DNA of 60,000 nucleotides from Nematostella vectensis. Lineage: Eukaryota; Cnidaria; Anthozoa; Actiniaria; Edwardsiidae. Position numbers and translations under genes: made by a program. The notes beneath the pieces were generated by a model. The model saw only the letters and a program-made list of their open reading frames with translations, did not search any database and was not told where the DNA came from. The stretch spans positions 13,408,953 through 13,468,952 of the forward strand of contig NC_064044.1 of assembly GCF_932526225.1 (NCBI RefSeq), read 5' to 3'. This document shows positions 45,401 through 59,300 of this stretch, piece after piece (the stretch's first letter is position 1; each line of letters opens with the position of its first letter).

Positions 45401-48400
45401 GTCTGATTAATTTGTTGTCTATGATTTGCAGGTTTGTTATTGAGGAGAAAAGAAGAAGGGAGGAGTGATGGAGAGGTAACTTTCATGTAACATAACTATA
45501 AGTTCAGTATTAAATGCAACAGGGAGATACAGTATATGCTATATTTCGAATATGCACCTCCCTCAAAAAAACACCTTGCTGAAGTAGAAAATTATGAATA
45601 AGTGCCTAACTAAAAGCATGCTCTCATTAATAAGCACTGTCACACTAAGAACCTTCCTCATATAAACACCTACCTCCAATAAATGCCTCCCCTTATAAGT
45701 GCCTTGCCTGAACATGTAAGACAATATACCTAGGAGGGTGAGCATCTGTTAGAAGGCTTGTGATAAGAGTAAGATATTTAGTACACCATACTATATGCTG
45801 AAACTTTGCAATGCTTGTGATGGGGAGAAGATATTAAGTACACTATACTGTATGCTGAGACTTTCCTTGTGTGTCAAGGCTTGTTATGGGAGTACATAGT
45901 TATTAAGTACACTACACTGTATGCTTAGAATTTCCTTGTGTATCAAGGCTTGTTATGGGGAGTAGATATTAATTACACTACACTGTATGCTTAGAATTTC
46001 CTTGTGTATCAAGGCTTGTTATGGGGAGTAGATATTAATTACAATATACTGTATGCTAAGACTTTCCTTGTCTGTCAAGGCTTGTTATGGGGAGTAGATA
46101 TTAATTACACTATACTGTATGCTTAGACTTTCCTTGTGTGTCAAGGCTTGTGATGGGAAGTAGATATTAAGTAAACTATACTATATGCTTAGAATTTCCT
46201 TGTGTGTCAAGGCTGGTGATGGGGACTTAAAAGCTCTCTATGTGCCGCCTGAGAGACCCAAGCATTTCTCCAAGGTCCTGCAGCAGATCAGGGAGCGAGC
46301 AAGAATGCCTTCTGGGTGGGTATTGAATTATGTGACTTCTACTTGTCCTTCCCGTTCTTTCAACGCTGCATATCAAAACAACCATGGGGATGTCAACCCT
46401 CCCGGATTTCCTTGGATATTTGCTTTGTCTCCCACTTCTACATTCAGACTTACAGTAGTAAAAATCCAGGTATCCAGGAAATTGAGAATGGCATGCTTTT
46501 TGTGTGTTGTGTTTCAAGCAAAGGTGCTCAGCTGAAATCTCAACAAAATCGTATTATTTTCCCAGCTCAGAAAATAGAGTAGCATGACATGTTGTGTTGC
46601 CATTCAAGCAACATAGCTCAGCTGAAATCACAGCAAACTCATGATTGTTCAAGCCCAGAAATTAGACGCTTGTGACAAAACTATCACCAGTCTATTAAAA
46701 ACTTGCAAGACTCAACTCTTTCAAAATCAACATATACAACTGTGTATCACTCTAAACTCAAAGTTTCATTAATTGCAGTTTTATTAATTGCAACATCCTC
46801 TGAAAAAGACTTAACGTTAGATACTTGCACAAATTTCCTAATGGTCTGAAACATAATAATATCTTCATGTAATGATCATATATATTTAATTTATAAAATT
46901 CAGGGCAGGCAGGCATCGTAAAAAACCTCCTGAAGTCCAAGCAGCATCCTCAGCCACAGCCCAGGAGACGTCACCCAGGTCGCGAACTCTCAGTAGTCAG
47001 GGGGGTGCACTATCATCTAGTGGTGGCTCATCAGAGTTAACAAGAGGGCGTAGCAACACAGCGCTGTCAATCACTGACGAGGAAACAGCGGAGCTTGACT
47101 CGGTATGAAGAAAGACAGCCCATCTACCGCGCTAAAATGGGTATTTTGGTGGGATAGAGTCAAAGTCCTTCAAGTGTCTCTTTGGGTATCTATATTACGG
47201 TTTTGTCTTGGAATATCACATCACGCCATTAGCCAGAATTTTAAGCAGGGGGAGGTTAGACCATTTCCCTAGATACTGTAACTCATCAAAACCTTAATTT
47301 GCAGTGGGGTAATTTATTTATTTATTTTTATTTGAATAGATTATCTAGTTGTGTTATGTGATTCTTCCTACCTCAACCCCACTTCCCCTCCCAGCCTGCC
47401 AAAGAGAAAACTACAGTACCTAAACTATGAACTATTGCATATACCATATGTTTTGTGATGTCATAAGGCTCAAAACTACTGTATATACTATCACATGCTT
47501 TGCTCTTGTAATACTGTGATTATATTACTACAACAAGGGACCCATCACTTTGTGACAACAATTGTATGATTTGCTCTGACTTGTATCACTGTAAGACTTC
47601 AATTGTAACATCATTTTTTTACCAAAACTTGTTATCATAAGTAGCAACTACAAGGGCCATTAGGGCTTTACACCTTGATTTCTGTAGAACCAGCCAGTGA
47701 ATTTTGTAATCTAGCTTTATTCTGTAAATTTATCTGCATTTAAGATATATGATTTGTGATATTTTGACTTTTTACCCATAACTGTTTTAACAGCTGGATG
47801 GACTGATACATGACAAAGAAAATCTTGATGAAGTGGATGCACAAGTCGTTGACTCAGAGGTATGCAGTCTGTGTTGGTCTAAGCGAGACTTGCTACAGTT
47901 TCTTAGCATGCATACATAATCAGATAAAGTGCATGTGTCACTATGGTAACCAATTCTGGTTTATATATATCATATGTATATGTTTATATATATCATATGT
48001 ACATGTTTATATAAATCATATGAATTTGAAAATTTAGTCTTAGTTAGACATTGTTTTCTTAAGTATGATACATTGTTTTCAGAAAATTGCCCATGCCATT
48101 GCTCGACTTAAAAGGAAGATTGACAAAACGAAAGAACAAATACGGCAGTTACAAGAAGAACGAGATGGTCAGTAATTGATAGGTGCTTGTTATTTTCTAC
48201 ATTTAGGATCATAACACTATAACTACTAACAATTATATGAAGAATTGCAATCACTGATGGGATAATTCTCTGGTGTTTTGTAAATGCTACCTTCATGTCA
48301 GGAATAATGGATAACTATCTGATGAGTAATTTTTATATTGAGTCTGTCTCATTGACACTGATGCACATAAATGAAAAGAGTCCTATGCTCTGGTTGACAA

Positions 48401-51400
48401 CCGACAACAGGCCAAACAGGCCTCACTGCTCCCTGTGGTCTGAGCATGGCGGATCCTTCATTGCACATGCTTGTAGGAGCCGTTGTTCATGTTACATGTG
48501 TTATATCAGTAGCGGATCTAGGAAGAGGGTCTACGGGGTTTAACCCCCCCCCCCCCCCCCCTTTTGGGCTGCCAAAAAAGAATCCAACAATCACTGTACA
48601 TGACCATATTACACTACAGTCAAGAGACCATGATGTAAGAGAACGAATCCCCTGTACTAGGGTATGTTCCAATGATGACGTCCGTAAAAACTATTTTTAG
48701 ATACGCCTCTGATTGGTTAGCGCTCACGTTTCCTAGCAACATGAAACGCGCGATCACATCCTGAGCGATGTGAACCGGCAGAGGCTGTTATGGAAATCTT
48801 TTTGACCGAAAATACCATCCTTTTTTACGCTGTGAAAATGATCTTCCATAGAGTACGCTGGATCCAATCAACCGTTTCTCGGACATTGAAATGCATAGAG
48901 TGCGTGATTTTAGGCTCGGGGATCAACTTCCCCAGTAAAAGTTTTCACGGCTGATTCGCAAGAATTATAAGTAAAACAACAATCAATCATAAATCTGTGT
49001 TTACAACACACAATTCTCTTCCATTTCCCTTTTAATGAAAAAGATACATCCAGAACTTAATACCATTATATTCACACCGATATTGTGGTCATTAAGGCAG
49101 GTATTTCACAAAGATTTCAAGTCTCCATAATGAAGTAAATCTTATTCCAGTGACAAGGGTTTCTTGAGTGACATGATTTCTGAAGATTTGCGTGAAGAAT
49201 TGAAGTTCATTCATCATCTAAAAATATTGTAAATCAAAGAAAAATAAAGGCCTTCTTGTATTAAAATACATAACATAGACTGAGAATGCCTAAGTTTTTC
49301 ATCTCACCGTATTGAAGAGAAAAAGAACTTTTTAAGAGTCAGCCTGATACATCTTGAATGAACTCCAAACTCGCTGTTTCCCCGACGTCTTCCCGTTCAA
49401 TATTTATATAACATTTAGATAACTTAACATTAGATAACTTAACAGATACCAGGACACCATCCTACAAGTAGCATTGTAATCATGAGCTATGAGAAGCAGC
49501 TAAAAGGATAAAAACAGGTAGCGAACGAAGTCAAGAAGTGCAGAGGGAAAAAAATTGGGAAAATGTACTATAGCTCGCGAGGTGCCCATAACCAAATATG
49601 GCGCGATGAACCATATATGGATGCTATGATTGACAAGCTCGCGCAATCTAAAAATAGGTTTCATGGACGTTATCATGGGCCACGGGGATTCGTTCTCTTA
49701 TATCATGGTCTCTTGCTACAGTATAATAATATACACCTTATGACAGTGAATCCTTCCTTAAGTTGTTTAGTTGAAACTGACTTGTCCAACATTGTGTCAT
49801 GCATTTTTCTTAATTTTACATGTATCTTTATCTCATTTGTAGAATCTGTCAAAGAATATTTAGAATCAACGGAGGTTGCACCTAAACAGAAGTAAGTAAA
49901 AATCCTGTACATACCTTGCTATACAAACCATGTGACTGTCGGACAGGGGGTTTCTTGAAAGGGCCACGTATGTATCGAGGGGGCTCCCCCACTTAGAATT
50001 TCCCATTGTCTTTTTGCCTTTATCCATAGCTAAAAATGTTGTCAATATCGTGGGCGAATCGAGAATTGGCACATGGTTCACTGAGTTTTCCATGTCTATT
50101 TGCAGGGTCAAGACAAATTTTGAGCGAAAAAACCAAAAGACGAACGCCACCATCTCTCAGCTGCAGAGAAAACTGCAAAAGTATCATAAAGCCCTTGTGG
50201 TAAGGACACAGAAAATAACATAAGAATACAGTGCTTCACGTCGCTATATAAACACGGCGAACCCTAAGACCACACACATGCACTCATATGGGAGACGTGC
50301 TTTATAACGCACCGAGACTCGGGAAATCGCTTGCTCTGATTGGTCAAAGGTCCATGTGTTATTAGAGGACACACGCACGTTGGCGTCAGCATGCGCGCGC
50401 TCTCCCACACATTTTAATTAGATCTCATTTTTTGTGCATCTGTCCTCTAAAAGATGAACGGAAGACGCCACAGCGTGCCATGCACAACAGTCACGCAACT
50501 CGACTGCGTGTCGTTGCGTACTTTTTCGTTTATCACACGCTGCGACATCATTAGTGCATATATCAGAGGACAGACGTACGCAAAAATGAGATCTATTTGT
50601 TAAATACAAACACGGCGAACCCTAACACTACAAACATGCACCCATAGGGGAAAAGTGCTTAATAAAAGGGAACTTCCAAATTTTCCCCGTAATGTATACT
50701 CTGCTTGGCAGCCGCTTTTAGTGTCACGCGGCTGCTAAGCAGACTACGTAATGTATGACTGTCTGGAAACTTTTCCAACAGGATCTAGAGGAAAATGGCA
50801 CCATTTCATCAAGCCACATTGCACGAGAAGTATTCAAGTGAGTCTCTTTACATTGAATAATGCAAGGGCACCAACTTCATATGTAGGAGGATTAAGCCGT
50901 GTTCCGATGTGCAAAACTTCATATGTAGGAGGATTAAGCCGTGTTCCGATGTGCAAAACTTCATATGTAGGGGATTAAGCCGTGTTCCGATGTGCAAAAC
51001 TTCATATGTATGAGGATTAAGCCGTGTTCCGATGTGCAAAACTTCATATGTATGAGGATTAAGCCGTGTTCCGATGTGCAAATCTTTGCCACGATAATCT
51101 GCTTGTGATTTCCATGTCAAACAGATAGCATACGTTTCTCGTTATCTTATTGACTTGCTTTGCAAAACTTTTAAAGTGGTCCCGGTAGCGCGCGTCGCAT
51201 GTGCAGGAGGGCGGGAGAGATGGGCATACATCTTGTGTATACACGCGCTGTTTCCCAAAACCAGCCCCAGGAGAAATAGAAATTTATTATGTATTGGCTA
51301 TTTATTAGTGCCGTTCAGTAAGAAAAATGACGTTTTTTTATTGTATTAGGGGCGTGAAAGAAAATATCAAAGGGATCTCGGGGTAAGTTTTTTTGTTGTT

Positions 51401-53228
51401 TCCCTGGCACAAAATTACATATTCATTAGTACCCTTCTAAATACTGTAGATAAACTACTGATTCTTCTACCCTCTTTGACTGATCATAAGATCATTAGTG
51501 TCCTTTCAAATATGTAGATCAACTACTTAAAAACTAGGGAGTATTCATTGAATATCCTGAAGGAGAGGGGAGAGGGAAGATTTTGATGACCCAAGGATTT
51601 CAATCGGTTTTAGGGGCCTATATTTTCTTTATGAACCCCCTTCCCTTTGCATGGCCCTCCCCAATATCTTCCCTCTATGACGGTCAATTGACATAAAGTC
51701 ATGCGTATCCTTCGAGGATAGTATATGTTTAGTCTGGTTTCGGTTTGAAGTCGTCGACAAAATTTCCAGAGGGGATGGTTATGTAATAGAGTAAATCCTT
51801 GTAACAACTATAATTTGAAGAGACTCGTTGAGCGGAATTGTTTAAAAAAAAAACCCGCATCTCCAATATTTCACACTTCTCCTTATTTCTTAGAGTACTG
51901 CCTTGTCAATGTATAAAAATAAATAAGTTTATGTTTTCCCCGGTGCCGTAAAATAATCTCAAATAGGTTGCGGCTTCTTTTTAGTCAAATTGTTTGATCG
52001 TGGTTGCTGGATGTACAGCTGTTTCTCTATCCATAATAGTTCCTGACTCGTTAGCCGTTATTGGGAATTCCTCTGTCAAGTTCCGGAATAATAATTCTCA
52101 CTAAACAATGTGGCCTAATTCGTTGATAACATTTAGCTGTTAACTTCCCGGTGCAAAACGCACTAAAAGTTACGATATTAGAATTAGAAAATCAATTTTG
52201 AAAATTAAATTAAATTTGATCATTTTGGCAATAACAGTGTTGGGTTAGATGAATTTCCTAATTTGGGTCTGATTATTTCCTCGAGTGTTTAAAATCTGAT
52301 ATTTGCGGCAAATGGTTGTGAAATCTGAATGCAAATTGCTCACTCCAACTATCCTTTCAACAGTTGTTTAAGATAAATAATTTAGGAGGTGGCCATGTTT
52401 ACCTCACGAGTATTTCAAAATCGTCTATGTCACGGTAACAATTCAAATGGACGCCGGTGAAACAGGTCGACTTAAACCTACACGGTCACTGCCCAAAATA
52501 CATATTCAGGCTTGCCAGGCTACAAGTCCAAAGACAGACGCGCTAAGCCTCTCTCCTAGATTTTTGCTTCGCAAAGACAAGGCTATGATTTTTAAGAAGC
52601 ACAAGTCCTGCTTCTGGCCGTAAGTCCTCAACATGACACACTAAATCTGAATTACGGGATTCTGAATTAACATGACTCACTAATTCCCTATTTTTTGTTT
52701 TCACTTTTTATGTAGAACCACTGTACATAATTTAATGCGATAAAGAAATGTTTTAACTTTTACAAGACATATGTTTAAAGGCAAAATAAAACTTAATAGT
52801 TGTAGGCGACCATCTCGGGAATGGAAAACTTTTGTATGGCCGCCTAGGAGAACATGTTTTTTTAAACCCCATCTACACGAGCAATTTTAGTCGACAACTA
52901 TGTATAGTTTGCCGTGTAGATAGGCCAGCAATTTTTATGTGACAATTTTAATTTGCTTGTGTAGATGGCGCAAAGTTGGCCATTTTTTATGTGGCAACTA
53001 TAGTTGTTCAATAGTTCGCTTGTTTGTTTTTTTCTTAGCAATTATAACTGTCGCACATGAAAAACGGCTCTTGTAGGCGGCAACAAATAAAAATTGAGAA
53101 CTAATTTGACGTCACAACATTTATTTCTAGTCTCTCTAACAGGCTTTAACAATAGCCGTTGGTTGCTTTCAAAAAACCACCGGGGGGTACGATACATTGA
53201 TTCGCGGGTACAACCTTTATGGAAATAG

Positions 53229-53303
<75 letters not shown>

Positions 53304-56300
53304 AATGACGGTTTGTAATTTTTTCCTTGTTTGTTTGTCTTATTGTTTCTTCGCCCTTTGTTATTTTTGTTTAGTGAAGAGGCTTTCCTATGTATGTTGA
53401 CTTTTTTCCGGCTAAGGGCCCGGTCGCACTAGCAAGATGTTCAGGAGACATTTAGGTGGACAAGTTTGTCCCGTGACATCTACGTACTATCAGACATTCT
53501 TAAATTAAGGTCGCACTGCTTGTAACATCCGTGGATCACAAGCCCTAAAAATAACATCGTATGTCATTCATCTGCGTTTCCTTCGTGCGCGGGAGATTCG
53601 AAGAGCAAATACTCTCTGCATGCTGCACGTCTGCATATTAAGTCATGAAAGGAAAAAAATCTGCTGCTTTTCGTTTGGATGTACCTATACATCGTGCTGC
53701 GTTAGTCGGATGCATAGCTGATACTGTTTGCAAATGTAGTTGTCTATTATGCACCGAATGCGAAGACGTCATGTTTGGCGTGGAATTGACTGTTCCTCAC
53801 GCCGCCAGATTGTTGGAAGTAAGAGATTTTGGTAGAGATTCACCTCTAGCTTTGAAGGCGAAGCGAAGGTTGCTATTTGAGACCATTTACGTTTTTTGTG
53901 TGAGTGATAAGAATAAAAACAAACAGAGTTCCCCTGATATCAGGTAGATGTCCTGCCCTGGGGCAGGACATCGGCTCCTTTGATGTTTTGCCCCGACCGG
54001 CGAATTTGTCGTGTTGCGTATAAACATAGGTCGCACTTGGCTTCGTAACATGTCACGGACATCTGTCAGTTTTTGAGCTTATCTAAACAGAGATGTCCTG
54101 AACATCTTGCTAGTGAGACCGGGCCCTAAGCGGTGCAAGTCTTCTTTGTGTCTGGCTGGCTGAATGCGTTTTTTTTTTTGCATTTCTTTATGTTTTATTT
54201 ATTTCATTCATATTTGTTGCAGGGGAGTAAAGGATGGAGTGATAGGGTAAGCCGCTGGACATATGTATCGCTGTTCTGTATGCTTTCCCGTGAAGCTTTG
54301 CGTTGCTAACACGTTGCCTGCCTAAGGATGAGGACGCTAAATGGTTGGATCACACCAATCGCCGGCTATAGGATAGTTTGACTCCGAAATGAAGTCTAAT
54401 GTCTTGTAAGTGTTGAAAACTGGATGTATTTGCCTTGGTTTCGCTCCAACAGTTGCAACCTTTCAAACCGCGGTACCGAGCGAAACCAGTTGAAGTAGGG
54501 ATACGTGCTTTATTCAACACTAACAAGACATTAGACTTCATTTCGGAGCCAAATTATTCTAAAGCCCGTGCACCAATCGCATTTTGCTAAGGAACAAAAA
54601 TTGTCATTTTGTAAATATGAGTACATAAGTAAGATTCATGACCTGGGAAATTATCTTGGTCAGTAATTGTTACAAAACAAGTCACAAAATACGGCTTTTA
54701 TAAGTAGTTGATACATAAGATTTAATACATGGCCTCCGAACCCCTGCCGATAACTTTCCTATTGAACATACATATAATATTTTGATAAAATGTTATAGTA
54801 ACTTCATCAGTGCGGTATATGACAGTTGTTGTAATGACTCACGATCGAACGCTGCTTTAGGGTGCAATTTCACCCTTAAGCGTGGGAAATTTTAACGGTT
54901 TTTAATTTACCAGAATGCTTTTTTTTTATTCATAATTGAGCTTTTATTGTAGATATTACCTACTTTGTTTATCGCGTTTTTCCTTTGGATTCATTCCAGG
55001 GCTGTAACAAAACCATTGGAAATCGCTAACCTGATTAAAAACAGATTTGGAAGTTCAGAAAATGTTTCCACAGGAATCCCAACTGCTCAGGGAAACAGTA
55101 AGTGCTTTCACACGAATACTGTCAATCCTCAAGGCCAATCACATGACCTTATCCTAAGGCCCTTAAATAGGTCACATGGCCCTTTGTCTCAAGGCTCTTG
55201 AATAGGTCCCATCACCGCTTGTCCGCTAAGGCCCTTGAATAGGTCAAATGACCTCTTGTCCTGAGGCCCTAGGATAGGTCATATGACCTCTAGTCCTAAG
55301 GCCCTTGGATAGGTCACATGACCTCTTGTCATAAGACCTTTCAGAGGCAGATCTAGCTTTTTGCTAAAGGGTTACTTCGGCTCAGTGACAAAGGGGGGAG
55401 GGTTTTTTTTTGTTACATATGGCTTTCTGGCACCCCATTGGGAGGTTTAAACTCCCTAAATCCGCCACTGCCCTTTGATAATGTACATTACCTCTTCTAC
55501 TAGGAGCCTTTGATAGGTCGCACAGCCTCGGTTGATACGCCAAAGCCTCAGTTTGATCTTTCCCGGCATGACGTCACTCTCGGTTCGCAAGTAGTTAGTC
55601 TTGGCTTTCCTGTGGGGAACATCAAGTAGCAAATTCTATGACAAACACCTATTTCAATAAACATTGTCAGTGCCAATGGGGAACGGCAATTGGCAAATGG
55701 CCAATCTAAGACCAATCACTGCTTGTGGGTATAATTATTTGTAAGAATAAGATGATAAGTAATATAATCGCAGAATTATCAACATTTTCCTGCATTCATT
55801 AGAAATTTGGCGTGTTCCATGGTATTTTTCGATCTTAGAACTGCCATTCGACAATTGGCATTCGCCATTTCAACAGACAACATATTTTGAAATAGGTGTA
55901 TACATACAACATATCAAGCGGATAATCAAGACAGATATTATTAAGTTGTTGTTGTTATTAATGTGGCTACCTTTTTCAATGTAGGGACAGACGGATACGA
56001 AGACGATCAAGGTAACCCGTCAACAGGAGACGATGGCGAGCGCATCACGGGAAGTGACTCCGACAACAAAAACTACCACAACCCTAACCTGAGGTAGGCG
56101 CTCTCTGCCTTCACCCTGTCGACATCGCCACAGAAGCAAGTCCCACAGCTTGGGAATTCAGTATTGTTTTTTTTTTTTTGTAATTTGAAATATGCCTCAC
56201 GGATAACTTCTTTGCTTTTTTTACGGGTAGCAATGTTCTTTTATACTGGAAAACGTCTCGTAAACGTACCTTGAAACATTTCAGGACTAAAATAACCAGA

Positions 56301-59300
56301 CTAACCTATAAAGTCACTCAATAAATTAGCGGACACCAGGTTGGTTACTATACAGTCACCAGAACTTGAAAACACGTTTGTATATTTTTTAGTCCTCGGT
56401 ACAACAGTGACGACGATTCATCAAGTGTCGCCTCAGCGACTCACGCAAGGTTAGTGTGTCACGCAATGCTAGTCAATCAAGCAAAGTTAATACGTCACGC
56501 AATGCTAGTCAATCAAGCAAAGTTAATACGTCACGCAATGCTAGTCAATCAAGCAAAGTTAATTCGTCACGCAATGTTAGTCAATCACGCAAGGTTAGTC
56601 CGTCATGCAATGCTAGTCAATCACGCAATGTCATGTAAGGTTAACCCGTGACTTAATGTTAGTCAATCAAGTTAGTCTAGTATGTCATGTAAAGGCTAAT
56701 TTAGACGCTACGATTTTTGCCTACAACCATCGCATGCGACACGCTCGCGTCAGCATACAACTCAAGTCGCAAAATCTTAATCAGCCCTACAACTCCGCTA
56801 CGACACGAGCTAACGACACGAAAAAGTTGAAGGAATTTTTAAACATGTTTCAAAACTATATGACTTTATGCCCATATTTGGTAAAATGACGGAAGCATCG
56901 AGGCGAATCTTCCTTTCAGGGGGAGAGACGGTGGGCGACGACTGTTTTGGTTTGCAAATATGGCGAAAATCCATACGAAGATATCGTCGGCAATCGCGTG
57001 GATCTTTCGCCAAACGTAGCTCCTCCAAGATTAAACAATAGGAACCATTTTGTCAGTTTTTTCTTGGACCCTTCTTCGTCTTGTTCCATTTGTTTACGGC
57101 GTAAAATTGCAGCAGCAAGTGCTGCAGTTACAACAGTGCGACGGTCCGCCATGTTTTTTGTTGTTGGTCCCAGTCCTCGACGAGTAAAAGGCGCAAAAGT
57201 CGTACGCGATTTTCTTGAGACATGAGCGAAAAGTCGTTAGTGTATAAATCAGAGCTAAGTCATGTCGCATGCGATGGTTGTAGGCAAAAATCGTAGCGTC
57301 TAAATCGGCCTTAAGGTTATCCCATGACTTAATGTTAGTCTTTCACGTGATTCTAGTATGTCGTGTATGGCTAGCCCGTCGTAGCCAGTATGAAGCGAAC
57401 CTACCTTACTAAATCGGGCTTATTTATTGTAATACTCCAGTATACCTCCCCAACATACAAGCCCGAGAACAAGTCTCCCTCCCAGCCCCCCGACGTCCTA
57501 CGAACATGACGTCATGGACTTGCGAGAAACGCAGGCTCAACTGGTAAACACGGTGGAGTCAATGAAGGTATGCCATTACTAGGCCAGTATGGCACGTAGT
57601 TAGAAAAGCAGTCATTACTAGGCCAGTATGGCACGTAGTTAGAAAAGCAGTCATTACTAGGCCAGTATGACACGTAGTTAGAAAAGCAGTCATTACTAGG
57701 CCAGTATGGCACGTAGTTAGAAAAGCAGTCATTACTAGGCAGGTATGGCACGTAGTTAGGAAAGCAGTCATTACTAGGCCAGTATGGCACGTAGTTAGCA
57801 AGGCCGTCAATACTGGGCCAGTATGGCACGTAGTTAGAAAAGCAGTCATTACTAGGCCAGTATGGCACATAGTTAGCAAGGCAGTCATAACTAGGCCAGT
57901 AGGGCACGTAGTTAAAAAAGCAGTCATTACTAGGCTAGTATGGCACGTAGTTAGAAAAGCAGTCATTACTAGGTTAGTATGGCACGTAGTTAGAAAAGCA
58001 GTCATTACTAGGCCAGTATGGCACGTAGTTAGCAAGGCAGTCAATACTGGGCCAGTATGGCACGTAATAAGCAAGGCAGTCAATACTGGGCCAGTATGGC
58101 ACGTAGTTAGCAAGGCAGTCATTACTAGGCCAGTAGGGCACGTAGTTAAAAAAGCAGTCATTACTAGGCCAGTAGGGCACGTAAATAGCAAGGCAGTCAT
58201 TACTAGGCTAGTATGGCACGTAGTTAGAAAAGCAGTCATTACTAGGCCAGTATGGCACGTAGTTAGCAAGGCAGTCAATACTGGGCCAGTATGGCACGTA
58301 ATAAGCAAGGCAGTCAATACTGGGCCAGTATGGCACGTAGTTAGCAAGGCAGTCATTACTAGGCCAGTATGGCACGTAGTTAGAAAAGCAGTCATTACTA
58401 GGCCAGTATGGCACGTAGTTAGAAAAGCAGTCATTACTAGGCCAGTATGGCACGTAGTTAGAAAAGCAGTCATTACTAGGCCAGTATGGCACGTAGTTAG
58501 AAAAGCAGTCATTACTAGGCCAGTATGGCACTCAGTTAGAAAGGCAGTCATTACTAGGCCAGTAGGGCACGTAAATAGCAAGGCAGTCATTACTAGGCTA
58601 GTATGGCACGTAGTTAGAAAAGTAGTCATTACTGGGCCAGTATGGCACGTAGTTAGAAAAGCAGTCATTACTAGGCCAGTATGGCACGTATTTGGCAAGG
58701 CAGTCATTACTAGGCCAGTATGACACGTAGTTAGGAAAGCAGTCAATACTAGGCCAGTATGGCACGTATTTGGCAAAGCAGTCAATACTGGGCCAGTATG
58801 GCACGTAGTTAGAAAAGCAGTCATTACTGGGCCAGTATGGCACGTAGTTAGAAAAGCAGTCAATACTGGGCCAGTATGACACGTAGTTAGAAAAGCAGTC
58901 AACACAAGGCCAGTATGGCACGTAGTTAGAAAAGCAGTCATTACTGGGCCAGTATGGCACGTAGTTAGAAAAGCAGTCATTACTGGGCCAGTATGGCACG
59001 TAGTTAGAAAAGCAGTCATTACTAGGCCAGTATGGCACGTAGTTAGAAAAGCAGTCATTACTGGGCCAGTATGGCACGTAGTTAGAAAAGCAGTCATTAC
59101 TGGGCCAGTATGGCACGTAGTTAGAAAAGCAGTCATTACTAGGCCAGTATGGCACATAGTTAGCAAGGCCGTCATTACTAGGCCAGTATGGCACGTAGTT
59201 AGAAAAGCAGTCATTAATAGGCCAGTATGGCACGTATTTGGCAAAGCAGTCAATACTGGGCCAGTAGGGCACGTAAATAGCAAGGCAGTCAATACTGGGC

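Larger units (their letters stand above)
51383..54222. other. Long TMCC intron with transposon remnants
   Basis: No further exon was recognised. It contains a palindrome at 52868-52976 (CCATCTACACGAGCAA against TTGCTTGTGTAGATGG), a (TA)n run and a Harbinger-like element, described separately. Confidence 0.6.

Noticed and set aside
48545-48562. Poly-C run as a structural signal
   Set aside because: It matches the C-rich part of the GCGGATCTA repeat family and is explained by that.
53645-53947. 100-codon frame as a host gene
   Set aside because: It lies wholly within a TAA-flanked inverted-repeat element and is not recognised; treated as part of the transposon.
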